From the NCBI GenBank assembly GCA_028023455.1, contig JAQFVV010000287.1, positions 62,001 through 126,000 of the forward strand: 64,000 nt of DNA, written 5' to 3'. The position numbers were made by a program, and so were the translations under genes. Source of the stretch: Epiperipatus broadwayi. Taxonomy: Eukaryota; Onychophora; Udeonychophora; Euonychophora; Peripatidae. Under the pieces are notes generated by a model. It ran no database searches. It had not been told where the DNA came from and saw only the letters and a program-made list of their open reading frames with translations. Positions 23,306 through 37,380 of the stretch are shown here, in pieces (within the stretch, counting starts at the first letter, position 1; every line of letters starts with the position of its first letter).

Positions 23306-23590
23306 TTAATAAAAAAAATGATAAAGTTTTAAAGTTACAAAAAGATTTTTTCTCTCCTCTTGCTTGTCAGGAATATTACACCCATGCCTAGTTATGGTTG
23401 GACAACTCTGTGCACAAATCATACTCTTGTTCTGCTGCCATTTGAAGAAATTTACAAATAATAATAGAATCCAGCAAAATCCAAGAAGAATATGAATCAT
23501 TCCGAAAAGATAAAATGTTAATTTCAATCCTTTCTGAAAAATTTTATCCAGGCATTTAATATCTTCATAGAATAATAATTCAAAATCCAT
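23306..23590 (-). CDS. Hypothetical small membrane protein (94 residues)
   Basis: The ORF opens with ATG in an 'aaaATGG' context and encodes MDFELLFYEDIKCLDKIF. A single hydrophobic helix follows at about residues 24-49 (YLFGMIHILLGFCWILLLFV), then a basic, Cys-containing tail (KWQQNKSMICAQSCPTITRH ... CNIPDKQEERK). Its composition is more balanced than neighbouring chance ORFs. A donor-like 'caggtatgg' lies upstream on the same strand, so a 5' exon is possible. I do not recognise the family. It could still be a chance ORF in a slightly GC-richer patch. Confidence 0.35.
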   Translation of the reverse strand: MDFELLFYEDIKCLDKIFQKGLKLTFYLFGMIHILLGFCWILLLFVNFFKWQQNKSMICAQSCPTITRHGCNIPDKQEERKNLFVTLKLYHFFY

Positions 23591-23844
23591 TTTATTGTAA
23601 CAAAATTAAATGAAGAACAAATAACTATTACCATACCTGAGTAAAGGAGTTCAAATATCAAGAATTATAAGCAAATTATTATAGCAATGTATTATAACTC
23701 AGGTATATGGTAAATATCGTGAAGTGAGTACACTCGTAATTCAATAAAATATAACTCAGGTATACAGGCAGTAGATCTTATCCACTTTCATTTCTTGGTT
23801 TGATGTTAAGTGCATGTTTAAACAAATACTAAGTGAATATGGTC

Positions 23845-23950
23845 TAGCAGGGCGCCACTAGATTATCTGAATCTAGACACGGTTATATCTGATAACCTTT
23901 CACATGTACCGGGTTTGAATCCCTTCTTGGTACTTTATGTATAATAAAAT
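23845..23950 (+). repeat. tRNA-like SINE, family G (plus strand)
   Basis: 'gggcgccactagatt', 'aatctagac' and B-box-like 'cgggtttgaatccc' followed by 'ggtac'. The same words occur on the opposite strand at 33965-34050, 10 kb away. Confidence 0.5.
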
Positions 23951-23954
23951 GGAA

Positions 23955-25175
23955 GATTTTGCTTTTTGAGCCATATCACTATAAGCACTAATATTTAGGT
24001 AAAAGTAAAACATCTTTAAACCAAAATGGAGTATATTAGACATAAATCATTTCTCAGATCTTAGCATAACAAATGTGTTTCAATAGTTTTGTAAGTTTAC
24101 TAGCTCAGATTATATATAACTAATTTAGGATGGCAATTCACTCATCCTTGCATGAAATAGATGACGGGATGTGGTTATAATAATACTAAGAGATCACTAA
24201 ATATTATAAAATCAATATTTTTTTATGGCCTCTAAACAGTTAAACAGCTCATTAATTAAAATGTTGATGATGATGATGATGATGATAATAATGATAATGA
24301 CAAGGGTTTCAACTACAGCTCTAGGACTAAGCCTAAACATAAAACTAATTTTTATAAAGAAATTCATAATTATTGCTTAATTTTAGCATATTTACTTATA
24401 TCTTAAATAACCAATATTCAACCATTGAGGATGATGAATAATCACACTTAACAAAGACTACACTTAATGAAATATATACGCCTCGTTTAATAAAACAAAC
24501 TAATATTTATTACTACATTTCTAACATATACACAAAAATTTCTAGATAAATATGAAAATTGACATGAATAATAATAATGATAATAATTGATTATATAACA
24601 ATCCTCAGATTAATTTTAAGTTCTTCCCCCTTTCCCTTCAAATGTATTTTGTATTAAGTTGGACGTCACATTGACCATGATTTTCACTCCATGAGAAAAG
24701 TATTTCAAAAAAAAAATCTGCTCATTAGCACACATACTTTAAAATCTAACATGTCAATAGAATGTAAAAAAAAATGTTAGTAGAATTGAAAGAGCAAGTT
24801 TTAGAAAATAGTTTTAAATCATTATCTCCCCCCTCTCTTCTACCTCTGAAATGCTATACTTAACTTGAAACAAACTAATCTAATATTCTACCACTACTTG
24901 TTACTCCACATTCAATCGCAATTATACACATATAAAATATCATTATGTATGTGCGTGTTTTATCCCATGATAACATATTATTTAAAACCAAAATAATAAT
25001 ATATTAGTTAAAACTAAAATCATACCATAAAAAAAATTGTTTTACACATTAATATTGTAAAATTAATAAACAAATAATTTTCATACATTCAAGATCATTT
25101 ATGAAGCTCAAAGTTATTATTAGTAAGACATTCTTGTTTTTAATCGATCTGAATAGTCTTTAAAAGTTCTTTAAA
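23955..25175. other. AT-rich DNA; GAT microsatellite at 24262
   Basis: A (GAT)n tract lies at about 24262-24288. Nothing else was recognised. Confidence 0.4.
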
Positions 25176-25179
25176 TAAA

Positions 25180-25785
25180 ATGTACCACTTTATTGCTAAA
25201 ATGTTTATTAAGACTGATATCATAAAGAAAATAGATATAAAAAGTCATATTACCGATCTTTTGTTTGTGGCGAATTTCCAAGGGTTCAAACTTGTCTTGT
25301 ATAATGTCTATATTTCTGCAGCTACTATTTCCGTTTTATGTGGGAACAATCTCTTTCTTGAGGTGTATAACTATTTGATGATGATGACGCTATTGAGGTT
25401 ATTTGCTTTAGTGGACAATTTGGAAATCATTATATTAAATTTTCTTCTCTTCCTGTCAAGCATGTGGATGAAGTACAGCAGTTGTTTTCACATTTATAAA
25501 TTTTCTTGAGTTTAAAATCAGTTGTTGTAACAATTAATTGGACTTGATGATTAATATTTATCAATAGATTAATTCATCTTCTTTGAATGCAGGTGAATGC
25601 TTTCTTCCTTCTATAAAACATCTTATTTCTCTTGGTCAGTTGAAAGGTGTAGAATATTATTTTAGACACATCTTTTCTTTCCTATGTGATGTGCAGCTTC
25701 CCCAGATGGTCCGGAACCGATGGGACATACATATAATTTTTCTAGCCAGACATCTCTTATATTTTCAGCATTCAATTGGATAGTT
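25180..25785 (+). pseudogene. Possible decayed retroelement ORF
   Basis: Two ORFs (25180-25509 and 25583-25783) are less AT-biased than their surroundings. The first reads ITDLLFVANFQGFKLVLYNVYISA, which loosely resembles the 'G..l.l.NVYaP' block of LINE endonucleases. The second ends QMVRNRWDIHIIFLARH. No catalytic motif is clear, so the assignment is weak. Confidence 0.25.
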
Positions 25786-25789
25786 TAAT

Positions 25790-26600
25790 AATCTGAATCA
25801 TAAACAATAATCATAATAATAATTCAAGACAGCTTTTTATATCCAATTTTTAGCTAACTTAACCAATCAGAGATAGCATCACTTGCTATTTTTAGACAAA
25901 TTTGTTTTAATTAGATCTCTAATTTATTTTCAACTATATTATTTTTCAACTGAAAAGTTTAATCCTTTTTCCAGACACTTTTGTTTTAAAAAAAAAATAG
26001 ACTCAATCCTTATTTCCTTTCTTTTCTTTTTTTTTCTTTTTAACATCCAGGTAACATTTCAAATCTTTGAGCTTCCTTCTTTAGATCTTGAGATAAGACA
26101 ATTAGAGCTCTGACCCATTATAAGCTTCCAAAGTGAAACAATCACAAAAAAAATTGCTACAAAGATCGATATCTGATTAAACAGATTTCCTCTTTTAACA
26201 AAAAATTGTACAAAAAAAATAATTTGACAGATTTAATACTTCCTTTTCTTTCAATATTTAGGAAATGTAAATTTTTGTATGTAATGTACACACATCCTTC
26301 ATTCTTTCAAATCATTCATAAACTAACCTTAAATAATATGATTGCTAGCTTAGTAATTATAACCCAATTATTTAATTAAGTCTGTAACTTTTAAATCCCA
26401 ATTATAATTAAAGAAAAGCAAAATAAAAGTATAGAATAAAATATTAGAATTGATCAAGCATAGGTTAGTTTTAAAGAAAAAAAATGTTTAATATTTGAAA
26501 TATAAAACAATTAAATAATTTACACATACATTGCCTATATGTATGCATTATAACTTTGCTTTTTAAAAAAAAATTAAATATTAAATAGTTTAAATGTGTG
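25790..26600. other. AT-rich DNA without recognised features
   Basis: No coding or repeat signal above background. Confidence 0.4.
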
Positions 26601-26606
26601 TATTAC

Positions 26607-26660
26607 CTTTCTATCAACACACAAACAAGTAAAGCATGTAATTGTTGACCCATTCTTTCT
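26607..26660 (-). CDS. Possible 54-nt exon (weak)
   Basis: On the minus strand 'gctttaaacag' precedes and 'gtaataca' follows 54 nt that are open in phase 0 (RKNGSTITCFTCLCVDRK). The donor resembles those of the 63-nt exons, but the polypyrimidine tract is poor and there is no paralogue to support it. Confidence 0.25.
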
Positions 26661-26699
26661 CTGTTTAAAGCTTTTAGAACTGGACCTTGTAGGGTTTGA

Positions 26700-28980
26700 A
26701 CTTGGATGCCCTACAGCTTCATTTATGATTATATAAAAATTGTGATGATGATTTTTGGTTTACCTTTTCTACATGCACATTACTATAAATTTAGCTAGTG
26801 ACTAAATTGTAATGGCACATTATATATTTTCTTACGTATGTTTCAGTCATTGTGTACAGCAGATATACTACAATAAATATAAGTAATATTTGTTTTTTCT
26901 ATTACTTAAAAACATTAGTTCAAACATTGTATAATATACTGTTATTTATTTAATACATTTATCAGCAGACATGTAGTTTATGAATTAAAATAAATATTTC
27001 TTTCTTTTAAAAAAAATTACAATTTTTATCCTTTTAAATGTATATCTTTTCATTAAACATTTTTGTTTTCCAGGTAAAAAACAGCCATATCATGCAAAGC
27101 ATTTATTAATCTGATATAATTTCAATCTTTTAAGAAGACATATCAGAGCTCATTTATTCCAAATAAAGTTATTTTTTAAGTATATAATTTATTTATGGAT
27201 TTGATCAATAGCAAGTCCTTTTAAAAGGCATTCAAAAGTTATCTTTTTCAATCTGTTTTTAAATACATCACTCTTAAATCTAAGTTCATTTTGATTACTT
27301 TAAAGACAAATTAAATGTGAATTATTACTATCAACTATATAATAAAGTTATTTGTCATACTAAAAAACATTTAAAATTCAGTTTTTAAACTTAGATGCAG
27401 AACCTTAATTTTCTTACCTTTCTTTCAAATTTAATACTACGATAAAAAAATTTTAGTAAATATTCAATTTCACTTAATTGACTTTAATAAACTATTTTCA
27501 TTGTAATATGATGAAGTTATTGTAAAAAAATGTTCACTCACTTCAGGTATACTATACATAAAAATTTCAAAGTTTTTCTGTAAATTTTCTCTGGTCTTGT
27601 TATATATTCCTTGACATTTGGTGTTTATTGCACCAATATTTAAGTAGCTACTATTATGCTCCATAGAATTATTGAGGTCATAAGCCAAATTTCAAGAAGA
27701 ATAGACTGACAGGGAAATTTGGTGTTTTAGTGAACCATTATTTAAATAGTTATCTCAATTATATTTTTCAAAACACTTTCAAGTAAAATAATAATAATTA
27801 AAAAGAAATTATTACTGTCACAATATAAAAAATATAGTTATAAATTTCAAACTAAATCTGTTTTAATCTAAATCTGTAAATCACTGGATCATGAAAAATC
27901 ACTGAAATCACTGTCTAAACTGGCTTCAATCTCTCTTTTTATACTGGTCTTAATCCAATGATTTCATTGGTCAATACTGTTTGTAAAAATATGCTAATTT
28001 ACATAATTACATCAATATCATTTTATCAAATTATTTAATACCCTAAGTATTAAATATTTTTATCTAGAAAATTAAATATCCTTGTTAAAACAATTTTTAA
28101 TATTTTAATACTGCACCTAAGTAAAATAATAAATTTTTAATTATTACTTTTCTAATATTATCTTTAGACTTAATATTTGTTTCACTTTATTATGTATCAA
28201 ATATTTGTTAACAAGCTAAAGTTAGTTTTCTTTCTCTAACTTTTTGAAAGCTTACATATTCACACAATCACCTCTAATAATGTAATACTTTCAGCACATT
28301 CTAGACAAATATTAAATTAACTATCATTTAAATAATATTTAAACAAAAATAATTACCTTAAGCATATAATATAAAATATTTATCACAATAATTAAGTTAT
28401 TCTACCATTATAGTACTTTTTAAATATAATAAATTAAAATACTATCTTTTAAACAATTTATTGCATCATTTTATTATTTAATTCATCTGAAAATGAGTTC
28501 AAATTATCTAATATATCTTTATAATTTTTTATCTACTGAGTTTTTACCCCTGCTATTTATAATATCAAAATTATATACTAGAAAATAACCTAAAATTAAT
28601 TTTTTTAAATAGCTACTTATCTAACCTTACCTAAACTATCTGTACCTATTGTAAGGGTACAATGCATATATTTATACATTAAGTTTTTGCTTGAAGACAG
28701 ATTGTGTAACTATCATGTAATCATTATCATTATTTGTAGTTTACTGATGCTTACCACTCTCTTAACATATTTTTTTCTTGGGATCTCAATTTTAAAGTTG
28801 CAATTAGCATTATATCTATGTACTAGCTATTTAGGATATATGAACATGCTTAATAACATCAATAATAAAAAAATAAAAGAAAATATTGAGATAATTTGAT
28901 CAGAGTTATTAAAAGTTATCTCAAATGTTTTATATTTTTAATTTTATATATTATTGCCATATTGCAAATAAACAAAAATG
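26700..28980. other. Very AT-rich DNA without recognised features
   Basis: Possible splice-donor-like words occur on the minus strand near 27415 and 27540, but the adjacent open stretches have no clear acceptor. Nothing firm. Confidence 0.35.
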
Positions 28981-28986
28981 ACTTAC

Positions 28987-29087
28987 CTCTGATTTTAAAA
29001 GAAAGCTCATACCATCTGTACTCACTTCCATTTTAGTGCCACTTCTCTTTTGCATATAAATATAAAAAAGAACAATATGTATATATA
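28987..29087 (-). CDS. Putative exon with hydrophobic start (101 nt)
   Basis: On the minus strand a strong acceptor ('tttttgtttcag') and strong donor ('gaggtaagtc') bound 101 nt. The open frame encodes YIHIVLFYIYMQKRSGTKME, then VSTDGMSFLLKSE, a short hydrophobic stretch followed by a polar tail. A weaker internal acceptor would give a 60-nt exon in phase 0 starting at RSGTKM. It could belong with the other minus-strand exons. Confidence 0.38.
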
Positions 29088-29139
29088 CTGAAACAAAAAA
29101 TAAATAAATTTTATTTGACCAATATTTGAATAGCAATAT

Positions 29140-29450
29140 ATTCTTGACTGAAACAGACTGAAGGAGGTTCTAGGTTATTATTGTTGCTTTTTTGCTCGAG
29201 TTGAAAAGTAATTTGCTGCACAAAATATGACACAACTAAATGTTTTATTTTTTGATTATTGTTTAATTATTTATTCACTTTCATTTAGTTTTAATTTCAT
29301 ATTTTGAGATTATAATTTTTTGTGACAGTGAATTTGTGTGTTTGTTTATGCAATAATATTTCCATCCTATAACTATATTCACAGTAACTTCCTTTAATAT
29401 TTATTGTTTAATTTAATTTTAGCACAAGTCTTTGAGCCCAACGAAAGGTT
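29140..29450. other. AT-rich DNA without recognised features
   Basis: Nothing recognised. Confidence 0.4.
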
Positions 29451-29454
29451 TAGC

Positions 29455-29795
29455 TTGCCTTGTACAATTTAGTGTGGTGGTAGAGGGCCACACTTTGGAA
29501 TGTGAGGATACTAGAATCGATTCCAGTGCTGGCATTTCTGATGTTAGAACTTTTTACAATTCTCATGCAATATAGCCAGTCAAACATTTTTGATCTATGC
29601 AGATTAGTCCAGTGAAAATCTGGAGATCTAGGATCGATTCAATGCTTGATATTTGCTGTTCAAACTTCTTCAAATGATAGTCTTTCAAATATATTTGCCC
29701 TGTACAATTTAGCACAGTGGAAATGTGGAATCCTAAGATCTATTTCAGTTCTTCAGATTGATAGATGTAAAATAAAATCTGCTATTTAAAAATGC
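29455..29795 (+). repeat. Three tandem tRNA-like SINE fragments, family H
   Basis: Starts near 29455, 29586 and 29695 each begin with a 'tgtacaatttag'-like or 'gcagattagtccagtg' head (A box 'tggtggtagaggg' in the first). Each has a B-box-like 'agaatcgattcca' or 'aggatcgattca' and then 'gatgttagaactt' or 'gctgttcaaactt'. The copies decay from first to third. A relative lies at 49990-50135. Confidence 0.5.
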
Positions 29796-29799
29796 ATTT

Positions 29800-32700
29800 T
29801 TACTGAATTGGGCAACTGACTTTCTAAAAAAAAAATTAGTGTTGAATGTAGTTTTCAAGAGAAAAGCTGAGCCCACTTACATTAAAAAGTATTTTTAAAA
29901 TATGGAAAAGAATAAAAACAGTAGAGTGGAATCAGGCAAGGTGTTAATGTTTTCCGAAAAAAAGTATATTCCAAAAGTTAAAAGATATAACAAAAAGTCA
30001 TAGATTAGCATGGAATCTATGAAGGTATAATTTGTTAACAAATAGGTTTGTATAGTCATTGTAAAATGCATTAACCTTTTCTTTTAATTTTTTTTCTCAA
30101 TTAGAATAACCATTCACATTATTGGCTATATATATATATTAGTCACTGCAATTGCTTCATCACTTGTTTTCAGTTTTAAATGGTAGAATGGCTCTATTCT
30201 TTAGAATACAGTTTCAGTCAATTTACATCAATTTGCCTTAAATATCTCAATTGATCTAACATTCACCCCTTTGGCTGAAATTGCTTAAAATAATTTTTGA
30301 CGTGAAATTTTGGAGTATAATAGAGAACAGTTGTACTCATATTGCAAAAAAATTATTGAACACTATATCTAGAAGACATTTCACTTATTTGTATTAACAT
30401 TGTTGGAAGAGAAATCTCAACTGTTGCATATATTAGGAACTATAATTAACTATGATTGAATATGTGTATATAGGTAATTTAAATTTTTATTTTATATTTT
30501 ATAAAATTTATATTGTAAAAATGGATATATCAGTAATATATAGTTTTTTTATATGTATATACTGTAGATATATATGACTCATTTCACCCACATACATATT
30601 ATTTAATTAAAAAAAAAATTTTCTTTTATATATATAGATTTATGTGTGTATTTATTATTATATAGTCTATATAAATACTTAATAAATAAGCAGTTGTAGA
30701 GAGAGACGGTAATAATATTTAATATTGATTTATTATATTTTTTATTGAATAATGTGTTAAATTATTTAACTTTCATTTTGTTAAAATAAAGTAGATCAGA
30801 AAGAAAGTGTAAAATAAGGTGATCAGATCAAGATTAGGAAAAAAAAATGTACATGTGCAAAAGAGTGTGAAAGAATGAAAATGTCTGTATAAACACAAAA
30901 ATGCCTTTACACCTATTTCTGATAACTATAGATTGCCAGTTTTTGTTGTATTGTTTTTATCTGTATCTAAGTTTTTTTTTTTTAAAAAAGAGAGAGGTGC
31001 TTTGAGGAAATAAAAGGTGATTATTAATTTTCTTGTAAAATTGCGACAGACCATCAAACTTGAGAAGCTTTGATTTTTTGTTTCAAGATAAGAGATTTGC
31101 AAGTGGTCAGTTTCTTTGACCAAAGATTGGCAATATAAATGAAAAAAATGTTTAAAGATCACTCAGTCAGTATTATTAATCAGAGATGTAATGACTCAGT
31201 TTTTACCTTATTATTAAACAGAAATGTTTAAAGATCACTCAGTCATTATTATTAAAAAAGAGATGTAACAATCAGTTTTTTTTTTAATGTTAGAAAAAGA
31301 AAGTGAGCAATTTGATTTTTTTTTCACTCTTTAAAAATTGAAAAAAGAAAGGAAATGACTCTTGTTTTAAAGCCAGTATAGACGAAGATGTGCATCTATA
31401 TAAGTAATTTCCAGCAATATTAAGATAAAGAAGAAAGAATGGAACAAAATTGAATTACTTGGAAGAAATTATTAACAATTATATAAAAATGATATTAATA
31501 TATCTTGCTGTGCATAATACCATGAATTTGCATTGCTAAAACCATTTTTTCTGCTTCCTGGAATAATACAAAATGGGTTAAAATCACTAATCTACTGTGG
31601 ACTCATATACCAATCAAATAATAACCAACAAAATGATAGAGTTTGAAGCCAACCACACAAGCTATATGAAATGCTTCTTTTCTGGCTCCTGGTCTATTCT
31701 AGGCTCATTACCTTTGGATGGATGGAGAAGGGGAAAAAAGAGGAAAAGAAAATGTATAAAAGCCATATATAGCCAAATTTGAAGCTATGAATCAAATTTT
31801 TGTTAAAAGTTTTCCTCAGTCATCTAAAGTGTCTAAAATAATTTTTTTTAAATGGGAGAGACAAGAAAATCCACCAGTTCATACCTATCTAAAAGTATTT
31901 ATAATAACTCTTTTTGAAATGGTAGAATGAAGCCAATCAACGAATTCAGCATTATCAAAAGTATCAACAATAAATAATTTTAAAATTGAAGAAATAAGCA
32001 GGTCAATTAATTCATGTTTATCTTAAAGTATCTGCAAGAACTTTTTTTTTAAATGGAGCAAAGACAAGCAGTCTGAAAATTCAAACTCAGGATATTTATA
32101 AGAAGTGAAAGTGATCGGATAACTATGAACTTTCGTTAACAGATCTTTTATTATTGCTTATTAAAAGTAAACCTTAATTTATTGTTCAAAGCATTATTTT
32201 TTTCTTTTGATATAGAAACATTAAGGGCTTGTTTATCTATAGTTATTCTCAATATCACATAACATAACACAAATACAGTTTAAATCTTTAAACTTAAATG
32301 TTCATTATTTTTTTTATTATATTGTAATATTGAAATGTTTTTTTTTAATTGTTCTTCAGTTGTTATGATAATGAGCAACCTATAAATATATGCATTTATA
32401 ATGGGTTTTTTTTATTTTATTTTGTTGCATATTAAAATTGATATAATGTATTTTATTTTATTTTGCTAAAAGGTTGCACAAATATTTTTTATATATATGT
32501 AATTTATGTATTAATCTCTAATATAAAGGTATACATTTTAAACATATATGTTAACATTACAGAATGTGTGTGCATGTGTAATTGCTTATACAAACACGTC
32601 AAAAGAATAGATTATACCTAGTTAGTTTAAATATAGTAAATTATAAAGCAGGAATCACATTTGAATGGAAGTGAAATAAAACACACAAGTTACATATGAA

Positions 32701-33630
32701 ATTTATTTTTATAATATAATAAGTTAGGAAAGTCTTAAGTAAGCATTCCATGAAATATATTTTTTTTTAAATGTCATTTTAAGCCAGCTTATTTTAAAAT
32801 ATTCAAAAATGACAAACTTATATATTAAATTTATTTGGTTGTGCTTATATAAATTTTTTGTATTAGTTTTATATTGAATTAATGTAATAATAAGCCATTT
32901 ATCTAATTAGTAAATTTGATTTTAAAGAAAGAAAGAGTAATAGTATCAATAAAATATAATTATATATCTTAATTGGTTTCCTAGTTCTTATTAAAAAATA
33001 TTGTTGTGTTTTTCTTGTCTTGATTCTATCATTTTAATTCATTATCATTGCTCGTAGATATTAAGTGTCATCGGCATTCTAAATATTGAGCAATCACTTG
33101 CAAATATTAAGCGCTCGCAAAATGTTAAGTAAACTAGAATGTTGATTTATCTTTAAATATTTAAGGATTAGGCTTGATAATAACCAAATTTTAATAATTA
33201 TAGTTCAATAGTAGAAAAGCTAAAATTATGTTGTGTCCATGAATTATGATCATCCTCATCAAAGATGGATATCATATTATTGATTAAAATGTTTCAAATA
33301 ATACTATACAAGAGTTATGATTGCCATCATCATCATTAATAAATTATAATCATTAAATCTAATGTTTAGCATAATTAATATATGTAGTAAATAAAGATTT
33401 ATAGAAAGATGAATATCATGCATAGAGATTCATGATGATCATTCATCACTAGTATTATTAAATCCTGGTTTTAACTATAAAAGTATTTTAGTAAATAACT
33501 ATAAACTTATATAAATGCTAGTAAATGTAATATTTAAATCTCAGTTTGAAATAGGATAATTTTTAATAAATGCATATGAGTTTATAAAGATTAATTTATT
33601 GTTGTGAGTTTATTAATAAGCTATGGCTAG
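29800..33630. other. Very AT-rich DNA without recognised genes
   Basis: Contains imperfect duplications such as 'tgtttaaagatcactcagtca' near 31150 and 31230. ORFs at 30926 and 31597 look random. No splice-bounded exon was convincing. Confidence 0.4.
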
Positions 33631-33633
33631 TAT

Positions 33634-33712
33634 CATCATCACTATTATTATCATTATTATTATATCACTATTATTATCATTCATTATTATTATCATCATC
33701 CTTATCATCTTT
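33634..33712. repeat. ATC/ATT microsatellite
   Basis: Interrupted ATC and ATT triplets over about 80 bp. Confidence 0.85.
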
Positions 33713-33964
33713 ATATTGTGATAAATAATCTAGTTAAATGGCCATCAATATTAATAATGGTTTTCACGATGCTTGTTTAGAAGCCATTAATAAGATTATA
33801 CTTGTCTGTTTCATCAATATACATAAAATGAGCTAGCAATGTCTATAAGAGTCTTTGATCTATAATATAAATTTTGGTAAAATTGGGATCTTGTAATTTT
33901 ATCGATATAGATAAAATGTAACAATGTCATTTTTTCATTAGTCATCCAAATCATGTGTGATAAA

Positions 33965-34050
33965 AATGTACCAAATGAGTTTGAACTCAGTACACTCTAA
34001 ACAGATATTTATCTAGATTTAAAACAATCTAGTGGCGCTCGTGGGAAAAC
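33965..34050 (-). repeat. tRNA-like SINE, family G (minus strand)
   Basis: Minus strand: 'cgagcgccactagatt', 'aaatctagat', and B-box-like 'gagttcaaactca' before 'ttggtaca'. It aligns in order with 23845-23950. Confidence 0.5.
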
Positions 34051-34059
34051 ACATATACT

Positions 34060-36775
34060 TAGCTAAAGTGAATAAAGAGTGATATAATCCCTTTCCAACT
34101 TCATAATATTAACTTTATATAATATATATTTTATAAGTTGTCATGAATAGCACCAGTGTGTGCATGTGACCCTGAATGGTCTTATATGGTTGGAAAGAAG
34201 AATAGGAAGGATTCTTTGTTAAAAGAACCTAGTATGGGAGATAAGCATAATGCACTCCAGGAATCTCAAAGTGGGTAATTTTATTCAGTTGCAATATTTA
34301 ATATTCTTTTATTTGATGACAATGGCCAGTATGTTTTATTGTTCAAATGACATCCCCAATATTTAGATATTATTAAATCTTTAATGATGATAGTTTTAAT
34401 TGTCATTGTTGTTATTTTATATGGAGAAATGAGATAACTTATTTATTTCATTACTAATGTGACAGAATTAATGTTTATGATAGTTGCAATTGGGCTATAA
34501 TTTTATATTTAATTAATTAGAAATAGACACCCAGATAGAGCATGATATGCATATATTCTTATTTATATGTTAGCATCATCCTTATTTAATTATAAATTGT
34601 ATTTTGGCTAACACCGTGAATTCATTTCTCATTTAGTTTACTTGGTTACAAATGATGAACCGCTGCAGCATATCATTATCCTGTTTAGTGTTTGGTTATT
34701 GAATTATGGTAACTATCATTTCATCGCTCATCTATTTATCTATACTGTGACAATGTTTACTTGCTGTTACAAATAACAGATTAGATAAACATATATGTTA
34801 ATAATGGATCATTTTCTATCAATTTATTATTATTTCTGTTACAAATGTCTTCTTTCCGTTACAATATATAAGTCTATTCATGGAACGAGAAACCTGAATA
34901 CATTATTGAGATAATTCACAAGCTAGAGCCACAAATAATCATTTAAATGAACTTGTAAATAATGCCTTCTCATTATATCAATATCAATCATTTTTTATCT
35001 GGCAAAATGAATTGACATTGATATGACAAAAGATGGGTATTATTTATAACTTCATTTAAATGAATCTCTGGGCTTTAACTTTCAAATTATCTTACTAATG
35101 AATAAGTTTATGATTTTAGCATAACATATTTTAGAAGCCATTAAATTATTTATGTGTGCATTAAAATTAATATATATCTCATAACATAACAAATCCAATA
35201 GCAGTTCAAAATAGTTACATTACAAACCTGCATAGTCAAAAAGAAATAAATGTATAAATTGTCATGTATATATATGTGCATACTAGATATAAGATGTATC
35301 ATTAAGGTACACTGATTTAGGCAATTAAAAAAAAATTGGTCTATAAATTTTTTTATGTAATGTTATTAAATATTTTTATAAAGGAAATATATTTTGCAAA
35401 ATTAAAAATAGTAAAAAAAATTTACAACTCACATTATGTAAAAGAGGGATTTTACCACTACTCAAATGAATGTAATTTGCACTATTTATGAAAATGTATA
35501 GTATTTGGTGACTCTTTTGATTTACCTTCTGAATAAGGTTTTAAATAAATAATTTGTCCATTTTTATAATCAACTGAATGGCAAATCTAAATATATTATT
35601 CAAAATTATAGGTTATTAAAATTAAGAAAATTATCTGTCAATTTTTAAGTCAATAATGATTTTTTTCTTTCTTCCCATCACTATTGTAAAATATGAAAAA
35701 GTAAAAAAGAAAAACTATATATTTTTAATTATATCATAATTTAAAAAATAAAAAAAATGTTTAGCAATAAACATGATGTTATAAATAAACAGATGTTAAA
35801 TCTTGTAATTAGATTTTGATAGAGATGTTGTCTAGAAACATCCATTGAATACAGTGATAATTGTGAAAAACAACAATTGAGATATAAACAGATCAGAAAT
35901 AAATACTACAATAGTCTATTCTATTCCAAATCTTAACTCAACAAGCAGTGTTTCATGAAGAGAAATCACTGGTTAAAACAGTTTTTTACTGTAGTTTGGA
36001 TCACTGTATCTTGCCAACATTAAAAGTATTGTTCAATTATAAAATCCATCACAGCAAGTACGACATTAGATCATGGAAGACTATTTAGCATGTGTGACTA
36101 GAAAACCAATCACTATGTCAGTTAAATCACTTGGATTGATGAAGTTGAATTCACAGCTAACAATGAAGTTTGCTAAAATCAGCCATTATCTGCTTTAATC
36201 ATGCCATAATGAAACGGTTACACCTGTTTCACCTATTATCAAAGATAATAGTATATATTTGTTGTACTCAGATGGCGTGTATTTCTTAAATTTTAAAAAA
36301 CTTTGCTTATAATATTGCGAGTATGTGCGTATATAATCGTCCCATTAATATAAAATTACAATCTCAAATATTTATATACGAGCATAGTCTGTTCGATTTG
36401 TTAAAACTGAATAAACATAACTATAATTAAAATTTATCTATATCATAGCATAATAAGTTTAAATTTATAATATTACTTATTTTTCAAAATTCTTTCTAAA
36501 TAATTATTTAAGCCAGTATTCATTTTGAATATTTTCCAAGTTAGATAATTTTCAATTCTTTTGTTTGCTTAAAATTACAAGCAGAAAGTTTTATCAGTTT
36601 TAACATTTCGTTCCAAAAATAAACCTTTCTGGCCAAAATTTGACCTATTTAAAAAGTATAACCAATTATAATATTCAGTCAGGCATAAATCTATACAAAT
36701 TGCTTGTGACCATTTATCTTGGAAATATATCTTTTAAAACCGAAGTCAATTAAAACAATAGAGTCTTTCCAAGTC
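34060..36775. other. AT-rich DNA without recognised features
   Basis: No gene, RNA or repeat boundary supported. Confidence 0.4.
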
Positions 36776-36799
36776 CAGATTTAGCTATATTTAATATTT

Positions 36800-37380
36800 T
36801 ACTAAACTGGATATTTGGTTAAGGGCTAATTCGAACTGGTCATCTCGTGATGTGGCAGACTCAAAGTAGGAGGTTACTTCTGTCAAAAATACAGCATAAA
36901 AAGGGGCCCAAAATAGCCACCAAGCTCTCTAACCTAGCCTCTTCCATCATCTATCATCATCCATGTAAAAATTTTTTCTGTTGCTGAGAAATTTGTGCGT
37001 GCTGCCAAATTTTATTTCCGAAGACCCGAGTTAACTAAGAAAACTGTTCCTGCCGTTTAGACTGCTAAATCTAAAAAAAAACCATCATCCAAGCTGCTAT
37101 AAAATGACCGTTGGCTAGAAGACACAGAGAGAGCCGTTTGCTCTTCCACGAGCGGCTACCGATGAAAGAAGACCTCCACCATGCCCATCACAAGAGAAAG
37201 AACCTGTATCTGAGAAACCAGATAGTTCCTGATCAGAGAAATGGAGAAAGCTGCCACAGAGATAAATTCACGAAGTTACATCCCGACTAAAACCTAAGAG
37301 AAGCCCAGCCTGACTGAATATAAAGAGAAGCGCAATGAACAAGGCTTTAAAGACTTTCCGGTAAATCCTTTCTACAAAAT
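36800..37380 (+). other. GC-richer block, possible decayed coding remains
   Basis: Base composition rises abruptly. In one frame of 36960-37090 the stretch VAEKFVRAAKFYFRRPELTKK is open, and other frames give REPFALPRAATDERRP nearby, all interrupted by stops. It resembles the basic, Pro-rich text of a Gag-like protein, but no motif is diagnostic. Possibly the internal part of an unidentified retroelement. Confidence 0.25.

Noticed and set aside
27418-27690. Minus-strand ORF of 72 residues and donor-like sites near 27415 and 27540
   Set aside because: No credible acceptor, in-frame stop just upstream, and composition close to chance.
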